Origin: Heterorhizobium halophytocola
GTDB lineage: Bacteria > Pseudomonadota > Alphaproteobacteria > Rhizobiales > Rhizobiaceae
NCBI RefSeq assembly: GCF_017873095.1
Contig: NZ_JAGGJU010000003.1
Coordinates: 62,001 to 126,000 of the forward strand
DNA length: 64,000 nt
Direction of reading: 5' to 3'
The position numbers and the translations under genes are program-made. Numbering within the stretch: position 1 is the first letter of the stretch; every line of letters starts with the position of its first letter. Shown in pieces: positions 10,222 through 30,865 of the stretch. The notes beneath the pieces were generated by a model. It was not told the origin of the DNA, searched no databases, and saw only the letters and a program-made list of their open reading frames with translations.

Positions 10222-10261
10222 CCATTACCCAAAAGCCGATAAAACGGCTTTTGGGTAATGG
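10222..10261 (+). repeat. 17-base perfect inverted repeat between rplL and rpoB
   Basis: Arms 10222-10238 and 10245-10261 are exact complements over 17 bases, separated by ATAAAA. The element follows the first hairpin by 15 bases and has no T-run after it. A double-stranded RNA of this length is a good RNase III target, which would separate rplJL mRNA from rpoBC mRNA. A dispersed intergenic repeat is the alternative. Confidence 0.7.
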
Positions 10262-10415
10262 GGTCTTCATAAGGATGGTCTTGGCCCGCGCTCCCGGCAA
10301 TCCGGCCGGCGGTTCGGCAGCCAAGACGAGATTGATGATCCCAAGTAGACGGAGCCGCCTGGCCAGTGTGTTCCGTCCGTTGCAGGCCCGGGTGCAAGAT
10401 TGACAAGGAGCGACG

Positions 10416-14555
<4,140 letters not shown>

Positions 14556-14745
14556 CCATTTGACAAGGCGTGCGCGGCGGCAAGCGGCGCACGCACCCCT
14601 CCCGGCCAAAGGCATTGCCTGAGGCTCGGAGAGGAGTTTTGCCGCAATTTGCGGTTAGCTGTCATTCAAGGCTTGGACGAGGCATCCCGGGAATTTGCCC
14701 CTGACCAAGCCAAGCGAGGGCGTTTCGCCCCACAAGGAGATAGGC

Positions 14746-18960
<4,215 letters not shown>

Positions 18961-19005
18961 TATCGGAGTGCCTGCGGGCTATCGCAGGCAGCGCCTCTGA
19001 CATGC

Positions 19006-19036
19006 AAAAGGCGTCCGGTCACCCGGGCGCCTTTTT
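19006..19036 (+). terminator. Terminator of the rpoBC transcript
   Basis: A 9-pair stem (19010-19018 with 19023-19031, one G-T wobble), loop TCAC, extended by an A-run before and TTTTT (19032-19036) after. A second small hairpin GCCTGCG/CGCAGGC lies just upstream near 18970-18989. Confidence 0.85.
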
Positions 19037-19245
19037 GCCGTTTGGTGCGCTGATGAGTGCGCGGATGCCGAGGCGCAGCCGGGACGCCGTGCTGGACGCG
19101 TCCCGGACATGCCCCGCTGCCATCCTGACGCGGTGAAGGCTACCGCGGGCAGGGGCGCGTCTGGCGCGCCGTTAAACGACAATGGCCGCCGGGGTTACCG
19201 ACGGCCATGGCGCGCATGTTCGGATGGCGTGGGGCTGCCGGTGCG

Positions 19246-19539
19246 TCAGCCGAAGCGGATGATCGCCACTTCGCCCTCGAGTGCGCCCTGATAGGCGGAG
19301 GCGTGCGGCTCTTCATCGGGCATTTCGGTGACCATGCCGATCTGGTCCAGATCGGCCTCCAGGAAGCCTTCCTCCGACAGCGCATTCAGGGTCGCGCGCA
19401 CGGCCGAGTCGTCGTCGGGTGCTGCGACCATCACATGCAGGTCGATGCCTTCGCCGCCCTCGACCTCATAGGCCTTGGCAATGACGATGAAGACCATGGG
19501 CGAATCGGTGGCGTTGTCATTGTCAGGGTTATTGATCAT
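19246..19539 (-). CDS. Small acidic conserved-looking hypothetical protein
   Basis: 97 residues starting MINNPDNDNATDS. I do not recognise a named family. It has an N-terminal polar tail, then an alternating pattern (MVFIVIAKAYEVEGGEGIDLHVMVAAPDDDSAVRATLNALSEEGF) that suggests a small alpha/beta fold; it is strongly acidic and soluble. A longer frame starting from TTG at 19602 exists, but its extra 21 residues look unstructured. It is the only minus-strand gene inside the ribosomal region, placed between rpoC and rpsL. Confidence 0.6.
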   Translation of the reverse strand: MINNPDNDNATDSPMVFIVIAKAYEVEGGEGIDLHVMVAAPDDDSAVRATLNALSEEGFLEADLDQIGMVTEMPDEEPHASAYQGALEGEVAIIRFG

Positions 19540-20044
19540 GGTGCCGGGAAGCCTTATTGAGGGAGAGATATCGGCCGGCGCGTTCGAAATCAGCGCCGGC
19601 AAGTGGTGTCGGGCAGGGCGTCTGCGCGATTCTAGCGCAATATAGGGACAATCCCAACCGTTGACAGGGGAGGGGTGTTCCCAGGCGGCAAAAGTCCCGG
19701 ACTTTCGGGCCGCAAGGCCTCTGTCGGGGGCAATAATTTGTCATTCACCCTTGACGGCTGGTGGTGAAAACAGTAGTACGCCCGCCATCAGAGCCAATGT
19801 GAGGCACGCTATTCGGGACGCCACGTCCTGGAGTTTTCCTCAAACAAGGTTCTTTACGTCCGTTGACGACACGAAAGCTGCACGCATGACGCGCCCCGGC
19901 GCGTCCTCTGTCTTTTGTGGTCCATCCGCAACGAAAAAGCGGATCGGGCCACATTTTGCGCATGATAGTGCGGTGTTGCGTTTGTCGAAGGCGGGCATTA
20001 GGGGCCCGAAAGGGCTGAGAGCAAGACATCAAAGGGATGGTTAT
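19540..20044 (+). other. Region upstream of rpsL
   Basis: 505 bases without a supported gene. It must hold the str operon promoter. Two TTGACG elements (19751-19756 and near 19862) could be -35 boxes, but the matching -10 positions (TAGTAC, ATGACG) are poor. CCGCAACGAAAAAGCGG (near 19926-19942) forms a small hairpin in the probable rpsL leader, and an AAAGGGATGG ribosome-binding site precedes the ATG. Confidence 0.35.
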
Positions 20045-20416
20045 ATGCCCACAGTAAACCAGCTTATCCGCAAGCCGCGTCAGGCACAGGTAAAGCGCAA
20101 CAAGGTTCCTGCGCTGCAGGAAAATCCGCAGAAGCGTGGTGTTTGCACCCGCGTCTACACAACGACCCCGAAGAAGCCGAACTCGGCTCTGCGTAAGGTT
20201 GCCAAGATCCGTCTGACCAATGGCTTCGAAGTCATCGGCTACATTCCGGGTGAAGGCCACAACCTGCAGGAACACTCCGTGGTGATGATCCGCGGCGGCC
20301 GCGTCAAGGACTTGCCGGGCGTTCGCTACCACATCATCCGCGGTGTCCTCGATACCCAGGGTGTCAAGAACCGTAAGCAGCGCCGTTCGAAGTATGGTGC
20401 AAAGCGTCCGAAGTAA
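20045..20416 (+). CDS. rpsL: 30S ribosomal protein S12
   Basis: 123 residues from ATG 20045, the standard length; an upstream extension of the frame is not coding-like. S12 is part of the decoding centre. The loop [19 protein letters not shown] and [13 protein letters not shown] carry the unsubstituted lysines at the positions linked to streptomycin sensitivity. It is first in rpsL-rpsG-fusA-tuf. Confidence 0.98.
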
Positions 20417-20471
20417 GCTTCGGTCGATCCCGACACAATCCGGGCGCTGCGCGAGGTTCTCCGCGTGATAA

Positions 20472-20975
<504 letters not shown>

Positions 20976-21007
20976 TCCAACGATCGTCTACTGAAAGGCA
21001 GTCCGTT

Positions 21008-23107
21008 ATGGCTCGCGAATATAAAATCGAAGACTACCGTAACTTCGGTATCATGGCGCACATCGACGCCGGCAAGACAACGACGACCGAGCGTATTCTC
21101 TATTACACCGGCAAGTCGCACAAGATCGGCGAAGTTCATGACGGCGCAGCCACCATGGACTGGATGGAGCAGGAGCAGGAGCGTGGCATCACGATCACGT
21201 CCGCTGCCACCACGACCTTCTGGAAGGGTCGCGACGGCAAGATGCGCCGCTTCAACATCATCGACACCCCCGGCCACGTCGACTTCACCATTGAAGTCGA
21301 GCGTTCGCTGCGCGTGCTCGACGGTGCGATCGCGCTTCTCGACGCAAACGCCGGTGTAGAGCCGCAGACGGAAACCGTCTGGCGTCAGGCCGAGAAGTAC
21401 AACGTCCCGCGGATGATCTTCTGCAACAAGATGGACAAGACCGGTGCGGACTTCTACCGCTCGGTCGAGATGATCAAGACCCGCCTGGGTGCCACGGCTG
21501 TTGTCATGCAGCTGCCGATCGGCGCCGAGACCGAGTTCAAGGGCGTCATCGACCTGATCGAAATGAACGCCCTGATCTGGCAGGACGAGTCGCTGGGCGC
21601 TGCCTGGGACGTCGTCGAGATCCCGGCCGACATGAAGGAAAAGGCGGAAGAGTACCGCGAAAAGCTGATCGAGACGGTTGTCGAGATCGACGAAGCGGCC
21701 ATGGAAGCCTATCTCGAAGGCGAAATGCCTGATAACGACAAGATCCGCGAACTCGTTCGTCGCGGCACGATCGACGTGAAGTTCCATCCGATGTTCTGCG
21801 GCACCGCCTTCAAGAACAAGGGTGTTCAGCCGCTGCTCGACGCGGTTGTCGACTTCCTGCCTTCGCCGATCGACATCGACGGCATCAAGGGCATCGACGT
21901 GAAGACCGAGGAGGACATTGTTCGTCACGCCGACGACAACGAGCCGCTCGCGATGCTTGCGTTCAAGATCATGAACGACCCCTTCGTCGGTTCGCTCACC
22001 TTCGCCCGCGTCTATTCCGGCAAGCTCGAAAAGGGTCAGTCGGTCATGAACACGGTCAAGGAAAAGCGCGAGCGCGTCGGCCGCATGCTGCAGATGCATT
22101 CCAACAGCCGTGAAGACATCGAAGAAGCCTTTGCCGGCGACATCGTTGCGCTCGCCGGCCTGAAGGAAACCACGACGGGCGACACGCTCTGCGATCCGCT
22201 GAAGCCGGTTATCCTGGAACGCATGGAATTCCCCGAGCCGGTCATCCAGATCGCCATCGAGCCGAAGACCAAGGGCGACCAGGAAAAGATGGGCCTCGCG
22301 CTCAACCGCCTGGCGGCTGAAGATCCGTCCTTCCGCGTGAAGACTGACCACGAATCCGGTCAGACGATCATCGCCGGCATGGGCGAGCTTCACCTCGACA
22401 TTCTCGTCGACCGCATGAAGCGTGAGTTCAAGGTTGAAGCGACCGTCGGCGCGCCGCAGGTTGCCTACCGTGAAACCATCACGAAGCAGCACGAAGAAGA
22501 CTACACGCACAAGAAGCAGTCCGGTGGTACCGGCCAGTTCGCGCGCGTCAAGATCGTCTTCGAACCGAACCCGGATGGCGAAGATTTCGTCTTCGAATCC
22601 AAGATCGTCGGCGGCTCTGTTCCGAAGGAATATATCCCGGGCGTTCAGAAGGGTATCGAAAGCGTTCTGTCTTCCGGCCCGCTGGCAGGCTTCCCGATGC
22701 TGGGCGTCAAGGCGACGCTCATCGACGGTGCCTTCCACGACGTCGACTCCTCGGTCCTGGCGTTCGAAATCGCCTCGCGTGCCTGCTTCCGTGAAGCAGC
22801 CCGTCAGGCCGGTGCCCAGCTGCTCGAGCCGATGATGAAGGTCGAAGTGGTAACGCCGGAAGATTACGTCGGTGACGTGATCGGCGACCTGAACTCGCGT
22901 CGTGGCCAGATCCAGGGCCAGGAAAGCCGCGGTGTGGCCGTTGTCATCAACGCCCATGTGCCGCTGGCCAACATGTTCAAGTACGTCGACAACCTGCGCT
23001 CCATGAGCCAGGGCCGCGCACAGTACTCGATGGTCTTCGACCATTATGCACCGGTGCCGTCGAACGTCGCACAGGAAATCCAGGCAAAGTATTCCGGTCA
23101 GAAGTGA
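21008..23107 (+). CDS. fusA: Elongation factor G
   Basis: 699 residues. The translocation GTPase. The P-loop AHIDAGKT (17-24), switch [10 protein letters not shown] and NKMDKTG are present, followed by domains II-V, with [11 protein letters not shown] near the C-terminus. The length and signatures are those of canonical EF-G, not a tetracycline-protection or EF-G2 paralog. It is followed after 69 bases by the second tuf. Confidence 0.98.
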   Translation: MAREYKIEDYRNFGIMAHIDAGKTTTTERILYYTGKSHKIGEVHDGAATMDWMEQEQERGITITSAATTTFWKGRDGKMRRFNIIDTPGHVDFTIEVERSLRVLDGAIALLDANAGVEPQTETVWRQAEKYNVPRMIFCNKMDKTGADFYRSVEMIKTRLGATAVVMQLPIGAETEFKGVIDLIEMNALIWQDESLGAAWDVVEIPADMKEKAEEYREKLIETVVEIDEAAMEAYLEGEMPDNDKIRELVRRGTIDVKFHPMFCGTAFKNKGVQPLLDAVVDFLPSPIDIDGIKGIDVKTEEDIVRHADDNEPLAMLAFKIMNDPFVGSLTFARVYSGKLEKGQSVMNTVKEKRERVGRMLQMHSNSREDIEEAFAGDIVALAGLKETTTGDTLCDPLKPVILERMEFPEPVIQIAIEPKTKGDQEKMGLALNRLAAEDPSFRVKTDHESGQTIIAGMGELHLDILVDRMKREFKVEATVGAPQVAYRETITKQHEEDYTHKKQSGGTGQFARVKIVFEPNPDGEDFVFESKIVGGSVPKEYIPGVQKGIESVLSSGPLAGFPMLGVKATLIDGAFHDVDSSVLAFEIASRACFREAARQAGAQLLEPMMKVEVVTPEDYVGDVIGDLNSRRGQIQGQESRGVAVVINAHVPLANMFKYVDNLRSMSQGRAQYSMVFDHYAPVPSNVAQEIQAKYSGQK

Positions 23108-23176
23108 CCGGAATACCCTCGCAATCCAAATGATAAGAATTCTCCCCCAGGGAGTGAGAGAACGGAGAGCCAAGTT

Positions 23177-24352
<1,176 letters not shown>

Positions 24353-24360
24353 GGATTACG

Positions 24361-24392
24361 GGCGTCGGCGGCCTTTGCTGCCGACGCCTTTT
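24361..24392 (+). terminator. Terminator after tuf2
   Basis: A 12-pair stem (24361-24372 with 24377-24388, one G-T wobble), loop CTTT, then TTTT at 24389-24392. It separates the str cluster from the S10 cluster. Confidence 0.88.
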
Positions 24393-24467
24393 CGCTGATC
24401 GGAGGGTGCCGTGGCGCCAATCGATCGCGACACGGTCTGCCTCTTGCTCCATCTGCGAGTAATCGGG

Positions 24468-24496
24468 TTGACGAATGGCCGGGGACAGGCTATGTC
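24468..24496 (+). promoter_or_regulatory. Promoter of the S10 operon
   Basis: TTGACG at 24468-24473 (five of six consensus bases), a 17-base spacer and TATGTC at 24491-24496. It lies after the tuf2 terminator and predicts a leader of about 213 bases before rpsJ. Confidence 0.62.
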
Positions 24497-24503
24497 GCCG
24501 CCC

Positions 24504-24716
24504 ATGGAAAGAGTCGGGCGGTGATTTGCCGCCCTCTCTTGTTCTGCAAATTTATCGGCCCGCGCGCCGGACAATGGCAGGCATCCTTACCTATTAAGTG
24601 ACAGGGACATCTTTTCGGGTGTCCCTGTGATTTTTGAAAATTAGGGGCCGGCCGTAATTGGTAATTCACTGTCTCTGCGCATGCGGGACGCAAGAAGAAC
24701 GAATAGGACAAGTCGA
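24504..24716 (+). promoter_or_regulatory. S10 operon leader with attenuator-like hairpins
   Basis: The predicted transcript from the promoter at 24468 contains a GGGCGG/CCGCCC hairpin (24516-24521 with 24529-24534) and a 9-pair hairpin ACAGGGACA/TGTCCCTGT (24601-24609 with 24620-24628) followed by GATTTTT, which resembles a terminator. In enterobacteria L4 represses the S10 operon through a leader attenuator; a similar role here is inference from layout only. Confidence 0.45.
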
Positions 24717-25025
24717 ATGAACGGCCAGAATATCCGCATCCGCCTCAAAGCGTTTGATCACCGGGTTCTCGATGCCTCTACTCGGGAGATCGTCTCGACC
24801 GCCAAGCGCACCGGCGCTAGCGTTCGTGGACCTGTTCCGCTCCCCACCCGCATTGAAAAATTTACCGTTAACCGTTCGCCGCACGTCGACAAGAAGAGCC
24901 GCGAACAGTTCGAGATGCGCACCCATAAGCGCCTGCTCGACATTGTTGATCCGACCCCCCAGACCGTGGACGCGCTAATGAAGCTCGACCTGGCGGCTGG
25001 CGTCGACGTCGAGATCAAGCTCTAA
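24717..25025 (+). CDS. rpsJ: 30S ribosomal protein S10
   Basis: 102 residues from ATG 24717 ([19 protein letters not shown]), the standard length. S10 is in the 30S head and is also the NusE antitermination factor that contacts Nus[20 protein letters not shown] is the conserved loop. First gene of the S10 cluster; 170 bases separate it from rplC, longer than any other gap within this cluster. Confidence 0.97.
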   Translation: MNGQNIRIRLKAFDHRVLDASTREIVSTAKRTGASVRGPVPLPTRIEKFTVNRSPHVDKKSREQFEMRTHKRLLDIVDPTPQTVDALMKLDLAAGVDVEIKL

Positions 25026-25195
25026 GGAATTCCGGCGAGAGCCGAAATAACAAGGAAGGTACGTGGCAAGACCTGCCAACGGCTTCTTAAAACGGGAAAC
25101 CGGATGGTTCGGAAGGGCCTGATCGGAATCCTTAAACAAAGAGGTAAAGGACGGACATATTCAGTCCTGTCCCCGACTCTCAAGAGGAATGAACC

Positions 25196-25837
25196 ATGCG
25201 TTCAGGTGTGATTGCACAGAAAGTAGGGATGACCCGCGTCTACAACGACGCCGGTGAGCATGTCCCGGTAACGGTTCTGCGGGTCGACGGCTGCCAGGTC
25301 GTGTCGCAGCGGACTGTCGAGAAGAACGGCTACACGGCCGTACAGCTCGGCGCTGGCCAGGCCAAGGTGAAGAACACGACGAAGGGCCTTCGCGGTCACT
25401 TCGCCGCCGCAAGCGTTGAGCCCAAGGCCAAGCTCGTCGAGTTTCGTGTCACCGAAGACAACATGATCGACGTCGGCGCCCAGGTCGTGCCGAGCCATTT
25501 CGAAGCCGGCCAGCTGGTCGACGTCACTGGCACCACGGTCGGTAAGGGTTTTGCCGGTGCGATGAAGCGCCATAACTTCGGCGGCCTCCGCGCCACGCAC
25601 GGCGTGTCCGTATCGCACCGTTCGCACGGTTCGACCGGTTCCAACCAGGATCCGGGCAAGGTTTGGAAGGGCAAGCGCATGGCTGGTCACATGGGCCAGA
25701 CGCGCGTCACCACCCAGAACCTCGAAGTCGTATCCACCGATGATGATCGCGGTTTGATCCTGGTCAAGGGCGCAGTTCCCGGTTCCAAGGGAACCTGGAT
25801 CGTCGTTCGCGATGCCATCAAGTCGGCATCGAAGTAA
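25196..25837 (+). CDS. rplC: 50S ribosomal protein L3
   Basis: 213 residues. An early 50S assembly protein near the peptidyl transferase centre. [19 protein letters not shown] and the following [19 protein letters not shown] are the family signature, including the glutamine usually methylated by PrmB. ATG start behind AAGAGGAA. rplD follows after 13 bases. Confidence 0.98.
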   Translation: MRSGVIAQKVGMTRVYNDAGEHVPVTVLRVDGCQVVSQRTVEKNGYTAVQLGAGQAKVKNTTKGLRGHFAAASVEPKAKLVEFRVTEDNMIDVGAQVVPSHFEAGQLVDVTGTTVGKGFAGAMKRHNFGGLRATHGVSVSHRSHGSTGSNQDPGKVWKGKRMAGHMGQTRVTTQNLEVVSTDDDRGLILVKGAVPGSKGTWIVVRDAIKSASK

Positions 25838-25850
25838 GGGAGCCAAACCA

Positions 25851-26471
25851 ATGGAATTGAACGTCAAGACCCTCGAGGGCAAAGACGCCGGCAAGGTTTC
25901 CCTGTCGGATGCGATTTTCGGCCTCGATCCGCGCGAAGACATCATTGCTCGCGTCGTTCGCTGGCAGCTCGCCAAGAAGCGCGCTGGCGGCCACAAGACC
26001 AAGACCCGTTCGGAAGTTTCCCGCACCGGTGCGAAGATGTACAAGCAGAAGGGTACGGGCCGCGCTCGTCACCATTCGGCACGTGCACCGCAGTTCCGTG
26101 GCGGTGGCCGAGCCCACGGTCCCGTTGTTCGCAGCCACGAGCATGACCTTCCCAAGAAGGTTCGCGCGCTGGCTCTGCGTCACGCTTTGTCTGCCAAGCT
26201 GAAGTCGGAAGACCTGATCATCGTCGATCAGCTCGTTTCGGCCGATGCCAAGACCAAGGCGCTGGTTGGCACCTTCGCTACGCTCGGTCTCACCAATGTG
26301 CTCGTCATCGACGGCGCGGAGATCGACAGCAACTTCAAGCTCGCAGCCGCAAACATCCCGAATGTCGATGTTCTGCCGGTTCAGGGCATCAATGTTTATG
26401 ACATCCTGCGCCGCGGCAAGCTCGTCCTCTCCAAGGCGGCAGTTGAAGCTCTGGAGGAGCGGTTCAAATGA
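25851..26471 (+). CDS. rplD: 50S ribosomal protein L4
   Basis: 206 residues from ATG 25851 ([15 protein letters not shown]). The extended loop [20 protein letters not shown] reaches the exit tunnel and is where macrolide effects map in other species. In some bacteria L4 represses the S10 operon. The stop overlaps the rplW start by four bases. Confidence 0.97.
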   Translation: MELNVKTLEGKDAGKVSLSDAIFGLDPREDIIARVVRWQLAKKRAGGHKTKTRSEVSRTGAKMYKQKGTGRARHHSARAPQFRGGGRAHGPVVRSHEHDLPKKVRALALRHALSAKLKSEDLIIVDQLVSADAKTKALVGTFATLGLTNVLVIDGAEIDSNFKLAAANIPNVDVLPVQGINVYDILRRGKLVLSKAAVEALEERFK

Positions 26472-26761
26472 CTGATCTTCGCCACTACGATGTGATTGTC
26501 TCGCCGGCAATCACCGAAAAGTCGACGCTGGTCTCCGAATACAACCAGGTCGTCTTCAACGTCGCCAAAGACGCTTCCAAGCCGGAAATCAAGGCTGCCG
26601 TCGAAGCTCTCTTCGGCGTCAAGGTCAAGGCCGTGAACACGCTCGTCCGCAAGGGCAAGACCAAGCGTTTCCGCGGCTTCAGCGGCAAGCAGAAGGACGT
26701 CAAGAAGGCGGTCATCACGCTTGTTGACGGCCAGTCGATCGACGTATCGACGGGCATCTGA
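26468..26761 (+). CDS. rplW: 50S ribosomal protein L23
   Basis: 97 residues. It sits at the tunnel exit and docks trigger factor and the signal recognition particle. [19 protein letters not shown] and [19 protein letters not shown] are typical. Its ATG overlaps rplD (ATGA), implying coupled translation. Confidence 0.97.
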   Translation: MTDLRHYDVIVSPAITEKSTLVSEYNQVVFNVAKDASKPEIKAAVEALFGVKVKAVNTLVRKGKTKRFRGFSGKQKDVKKAVITLVDGQSIDVSTGI

Positions 26762-26778
26762 GCGAGGGAAGAAGAACA

Positions 26779-27615
26779 ATGGCATTGAAAAGCTTTAACC
26801 CGATCACGCCGAGCCAGCGTCAGCTGGTCATCGTCGATCGCTCGAGCCTCTACAAGGGCAAGCCGGTCAAGACCCTGACCGAGGGCCTGAGCAAGAAGGG
26901 TGGTCGCAACAACCTGGGCCGCATCACCGTGCGTTTCGTCGGTGGTGGCCACAAGCGCACCTATCGTCTGGTGGACTTCAAGCGTCGCAAGTTCGACGTC
27001 GAAGGCACGGTCGAGCGTCTGGAATACGACCCCAACCGCACCGCCTTCATCGCCCTCATCAAGTATGATGACGGTGAGCTTGCCTACATCCTGGCGCCGC
27101 AGCGCCTGGCTGTCGGCGACAAGGTCATCGCCTCCGACAAGGCCGTCGACGTCAAGCCTGGCAACGCCATGCCGCTGCAGTCGATCCCGGTCGGTTCGAT
27201 CGTCCACAACGTCGAAATGAAGCCGGGCAAGGGCGGCCAGATGGCCCGTTCCGCCGGGACTTACGTTCAGCTGGTCGGCCGCGATGCCGGCATGGCAATC
27301 CTTCGCCTGACGTCGGGCGAGCAGCGCCTCGTTCCGGGTTCCTGCCTGGCCACCATTGGCGCCGTGTCCAACTCGGACCACGGCAACACCAATGACGGCA
27401 AGGCCGGTCGTACCCGCTGGCGCGGCAAGCGTCCGCATGTTCGCGGCGTCGTCATGAACCCGGTCGACCACCCGCATGGTGGTGGTGAAGGCCGCACCTC
27501 CGGTGGTCGCCACCCGGTGACCCCATGGGGCAAGCCCACCAAGGGCAAGCGCACTCGTACGAACAAGTCGACCGACAAGTTCATCATGCGCTCGCGCCAC
27601 CAGAAGAAGAAGTAA
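26779..27615 (+). CDS. rplB: 50S ribosomal protein L2
   Basis: 278 residues, close to the family norm. L2 is essential for subunit association and peptidyl transferase activity; the C-terminal [13 protein letters not shown] segment includes the conserved histidine near the active centre. The basic tail ends RSRHQKKK. Confidence 0.98.
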   Translation: MALKSFNPITPSQRQLVIVDRSSLYKGKPVKTLTEGLSKKGGRNNLGRITVRFVGGGHKRTYRLVDFKRRKFDVEGTVERLEYDPNRTAFIALIKYDDGELAYILAPQRLAVGDKVIASDKAVDVKPGNAMPLQSIPVGSIVHNVEMKPGKGGQMARSAGTYVQLVGRDAGMAILRLTSGEQRLVPGSCLATIGAVSNSDHGNTNDGKAGRTRWRGKRPHVRGVVMNPVDHPHGGGEGRTSGGRHPVTPWGKPTKGKRTRTNKSTDKFIMRSRHQKKK

Positions 27616-27630
27616 GAGAGGTAGTCAGAA

Positions 27631-27909
27631 ATGGCTCGTTCAGTATGGAAAGGCCCCTTCGTCGACGGCTATCTTCTCAAGAAGGCTGAGAAGGTCCGCG
27701 CCGGTGGCCGCAATGAAGTCATCAAGATGTGGAGCCGCCGCTCCACCATCCTGCCGCAGTTCGTAGGTCTCACCTTTGGTGTCTACAACGGCAGCAAGCA
27801 TGTTCCGGTCAATGTCAACGAAGACATGGTCGGTCACAAGTTCGGTGAATTCGCTCCGTCGCGGACCTATTACGGTCATGGCGCGGACAAGAAAGCGAAG
27901 AGGAAGTAA
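27631..27909 (+). CDS. rpsS: 30S ribosomal protein S19
   Basis: 92 residues. It is in the 30S head at the A-site finger bridge. [19 protein letters not shown] and [16 protein letters not shown] are family signatures. Two bases separate it from rplV. Confidence 0.97.
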   Translation: MARSVWKGPFVDGYLLKKAEKVRAGGRNEVIKMWSRRSTILPQFVGLTFGVYNGSKHVPVNVNEDMVGHKFGEFAPSRTYYGHGADKKAKRK

Positions 27910-27911
27910 CG

Positions 27912-28300
27912 ATGGGTAAGGCAAAAGCCGAACGCCGGCTGAAGGATAACGAGGCGCAGGCCATTGCGCGCACGATCCGCGTCAGCCCTCAGAAGCTGAA
28001 CCTGGTTGCCGCGCTGATCCGCGGCAAGAAGGTCGAGCGTGCACTGGCCGACCTGGAATTCTCGCGCAAGCGGATTGCAGGCACGGTCCGCAAGACCCTC
28101 GAATCGGCTATCGCGAACGCCGAGAACAACCATGATCTCGACGTCGACCAGCTGGTCGTCGCCGAGGCCTATGTTGGCAAGTCGATCACGATGAAGCGCT
28201 TTCATGCCCGTGGTCGCGGTCGCGCCTCGCGTGTCGAAAAGCCGTTCTCGCATCTGACGATCGTCGTGCGCGAAGTCGAGGAAAAAGGGGAGGCCGCATA

Positions 28301-28301
<1 letters not shown>
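27912..28301 (+). CDS. rplV: 50S ribosomal protein L22
   Basis: 129 residues. L22 lines the exit tunnel with its beta-hairpin; the region [18 protein letters not shown] is at the tip and base of that hairpin. The last base of its TAA stop is the first base of the rpsC ATG, so the two are translationally coupled. Confidence 0.97.
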
Positions 28302-29026
<725 letters not shown>

Positions 29027-29061
29027 TTTACGCTGGCGAAAGATAATCGGAGAACTAGAAA

Positions 29062-29475
29062 ATGTTGCAGCCAAAGCGTACAAAATACCGCAAGCAATTC
29101 AAGGGCCGCATCAAGGGTGTTGCCAAGGGCGGTTTTGATCTGGCGTTCGGTGAATTCGGACTGAAGTCCCAGGAGCCGAACCGCGTCAACGCACGCGAGA
29201 TCGAAGCAGCCCGTCGTGCCATCACGCGTCACATGAAGCGTGCAGGCCGTGTGTGGATCCGCATCTTCCCCGACACTCCGGTCACGGCAAAGCCGACCGA
29301 AGTGCGTATGGGTAAGGGCAAGGGTTCGGTTGAATACTGGGCAGCTCGTGTGAAGCCCGGTCGTATGATGTTCGAGATCGACGGCGTTTCTGAGGAAATC
29401 GCTCGCGAGGCTCTGCGCCTCGGTGCTGCCAAGCTCTCGGTCAAGACGCGCTTCGTACAGCGCATCGCAGAGTAA
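29062..29475 (+). CDS. rplP: 50S ribosomal protein L16
   Basis: 137 residues, the standard length. It positions A-site tRNA near the peptidyl transferase centre. [20 protein letters not shown] opens the protein and [19 protein letters not shown] is the conserved basic loop. Confidence 0.97.
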   Translation: MLQPKRTKYRKQFKGRIKGVAKGGFDLAFGEFGLKSQEPNRVNAREIEAARRAITRHMKRAGRVWIRIFPDTPVTAKPTEVRMGKGKGSVEYWAARVKPGRMMFEIDGVSEEIAREALRLGAAKLSVKTRFVQRIAE

Positions 29476-29486
29476 GGATCAAGCCC

Positions 29487-29687
29487 ATGAAAGCCGCAGA
29501 CGTCCGCGCCATGAGCGCCGATCAGTTGAAAGAAAAGCTTGGCGACCTGAAGAAGGAGCAGTTTAACCTGCGCTTTCAGAAGGCCACCGGGCAGCTCGAA
29601 AAGTCATCGCGCATCGACGAGGTCCGCAAGGATATCGCCCGCGTGAAAACCATTGCCCGCCAGAAGGCGGCAGAAGCCAAGGCCTAA
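29487..29687 (+). CDS. rpmC: 50S ribosomal protein L29
   Basis: 66 residues, two helices joined by a turn. It sits beside L23 at the tunnel exit. [20 protein letters not shown] is the typical core. 11 bases after rplP and 12 before rpsQ. Confidence 0.95.
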   Translation: MKAADVRAMSADQLKEKLGDLKKEQFNLRFQKATGQLEKSSRIDEVRKDIARVKTIARQKAAEAKA

Positions 29688-29699
29688 AGGAAGAATAAT

Positions 29700-29936
29700 A
29701 TGCCGAAACGCATTCTGCAGGGCGTCGTCGTCAGCGACCAGAACGAAAAGACTGTCGTGGTCCGGGTTGAGCGTCGATTCGCGCACCCGCTGCTTCAGAA
29801 GACCGTTCGCCGGTCCAAGAAGTACAAGGCTCACGACGAGACCAACCAGTACAAGGTCGGTGATGTGGTTTCCATTGAGGAATGCGCACCGATCTCCAAG
29901 GACAAGCGCTGGACGGTTGTAGCCGCCCACGCCTGA
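29700..29936 (+). CDS. rpsQ: 30S ribosomal protein S17
   Basis: 78 residues. A primary 16S rRNA-binding protein with an OB fold; [18 protein letters not shown] and [20 protein letters not shown] are diagnostic. Last gene of the S10 cluster, immediately followed by a 16-pair hairpin and then a terminator-like hairpin. Confidence 0.96.
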   Translation: MPKRILQGVVVSDQNEKTVVVRVERRFAHPLLQKTVRRSKKYKAHDETNQYKVGDVVSIEECAPISKDKRWTVVAAHA

Positions 29937-29939
29937 TTT

Positions 29940-29983
29940 CAGCCTTTTTCGGCCTGGGCACTTGCATCAGGCCGAAAAAGCTG
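29940..29983 (+). repeat. Long imperfect hairpin after rpsQ
   Basis: Arms 29940-29956 and 29968-29983 pair over 16 bases with a single bulged C; the loop is 11 bases. It starts four bases after the rpsQ stop. No T-run follows on the plus strand, so it may protect the mRNA 3' end or be an RNase target. Confidence 0.7.
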
Positions 29984-30006
29984 TATGAAGCGCCTCACTG
30001 GCGCAT

Positions 30007-30032
30007 GAACGCTCCGACGAGAGCGTTCTTTT
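30007..30032 (+). terminator. Terminator-like hairpin between S10 and spc clusters
   Basis: An 8-pair perfect stem GAACGCTC/GAGCGTTC (30007-30014 with 30021-30028), loop CGACGA, then TTTT and a T-rich stretch. It would end or attenuate S10 cluster transcription before rplN. A separate spc promoter is then expected in 30033-30150, but I see no strong one. Confidence 0.7.
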
Positions 30033-30172
30033 GCTTTAAGCGCAGGGAAGGTCCCTTTTCCGGGAAACCACCTTGGCAAGATCCTACCCGCGCGACGAAA
30101 ATCTGAATATTGCAATGCCGGTATAGGGGGCGTTTGCCCAACCGTGCCGGTACAACAAGAAGGCGACCTGAC

Positions 30173-30541
30173 ATGATTCAGATGCAGACAAACCTCGACG
30201 TTGCCGATAATTCCGGCGCGCGTCGTGTCATGTGCATCAAGGTGCTGGGCGGCTCCAAGCGTAAATACGCTTCGATCGGCGACGTGATCGTCGTTTCGGT
30301 CAAGGAAGCTATCCCGCGCGGCCGCGTGAAGAAGGGTGACGTGATGAAGGCGGTTGTCGTGCGCACCGCCAAGGACATCCGTCGTCCCGATGGCAGCGTC
30401 ATCCGCTTCGATAATAACGCAGCCGTTCTTATCGATAACAAGAAAGAGCCGATCGGCACCCGTATCTTCGGACCGGTTCCGCGCGAACTTCGCGCCAAGA
30501 ACCACATGAAGATCATCTCCCTGGCTCCGGAAGTACTGTAA
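30173..30541 (+). CDS. rplN: 50S ribosomal protein L14
   Basis: 122 residues from ATG 30173, the standard length. It forms intersubunit bridge B8. [20 protein letters not shown] and the basic KSKKK-like middle of the family are represented. First gene of the spc cluster, 236 bases after rpsQ. Confidence 0.98.
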   Translation: MIQMQTNLDVADNSGARRVMCIKVLGGSKRKYASIGDVIVVSVKEAIPRGRVKKGDVMKAVVVRTAKDIRRPDGSVIRFDNNAAVLIDNKKEPIGTRIFGPVPRELRAKNHMKIISLAPEVL

Positions 30542-30556
30542 AGGGACGGATTAGCG

Positions 30557-30865
30557 ATGCAAAAGATTCGTAAAGGCGACAAGGTCGTCATTCTCGCCGG
30601 CAAGGACAAGGGTCGTTCCGGTGAAGTTCTCCGGGTCATGCCGAAGGACGATCGTGCGGTAGTTGAGGGCATCAACGTGGTCAAGCGTCACCAGCGCCAG
30701 ACCCAGTCCAGCGAAGCCGGTATCATCAACAAGGAAGCCCCCGTGCACCTGTCGAACCTGGCAGTTGTCGACAAGGACGGCAAGCCGACCCGCGTCGGCT
30801 TCAAGGTCGTTGACGGCAAGAAGGTGCGTGTGGCCAAGCGTTCGGGAGAAGTGATCGATGGCTGA
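30557..30865 (+). CDS. rplX: 50S ribosomal protein L24
   Basis: 102 residues. An assembly initiator binding the 5' end of 23S rRNA. The KOW motif [20 protein letters not shown] is at the N-terminus. Its last eight bases overlap the start of rplE. Confidence 0.97.
   Translation: MQKIRKGDKVVILAGKDKGRSGEVLRVMPKDDRAVVEGINVVKRHQRQTQSSEAGIINKEAPVHLSNLAVVDKDGKPTRVGFKVVDGKKVRVAKRSGEVIDG

Noticed and set aside
20045..20416. Possible streptomycin-resistance change in S12
   Set aside because: The two key lysine loops read TTTPKKPNS and GGRVKDLPG, the sensitive forms.
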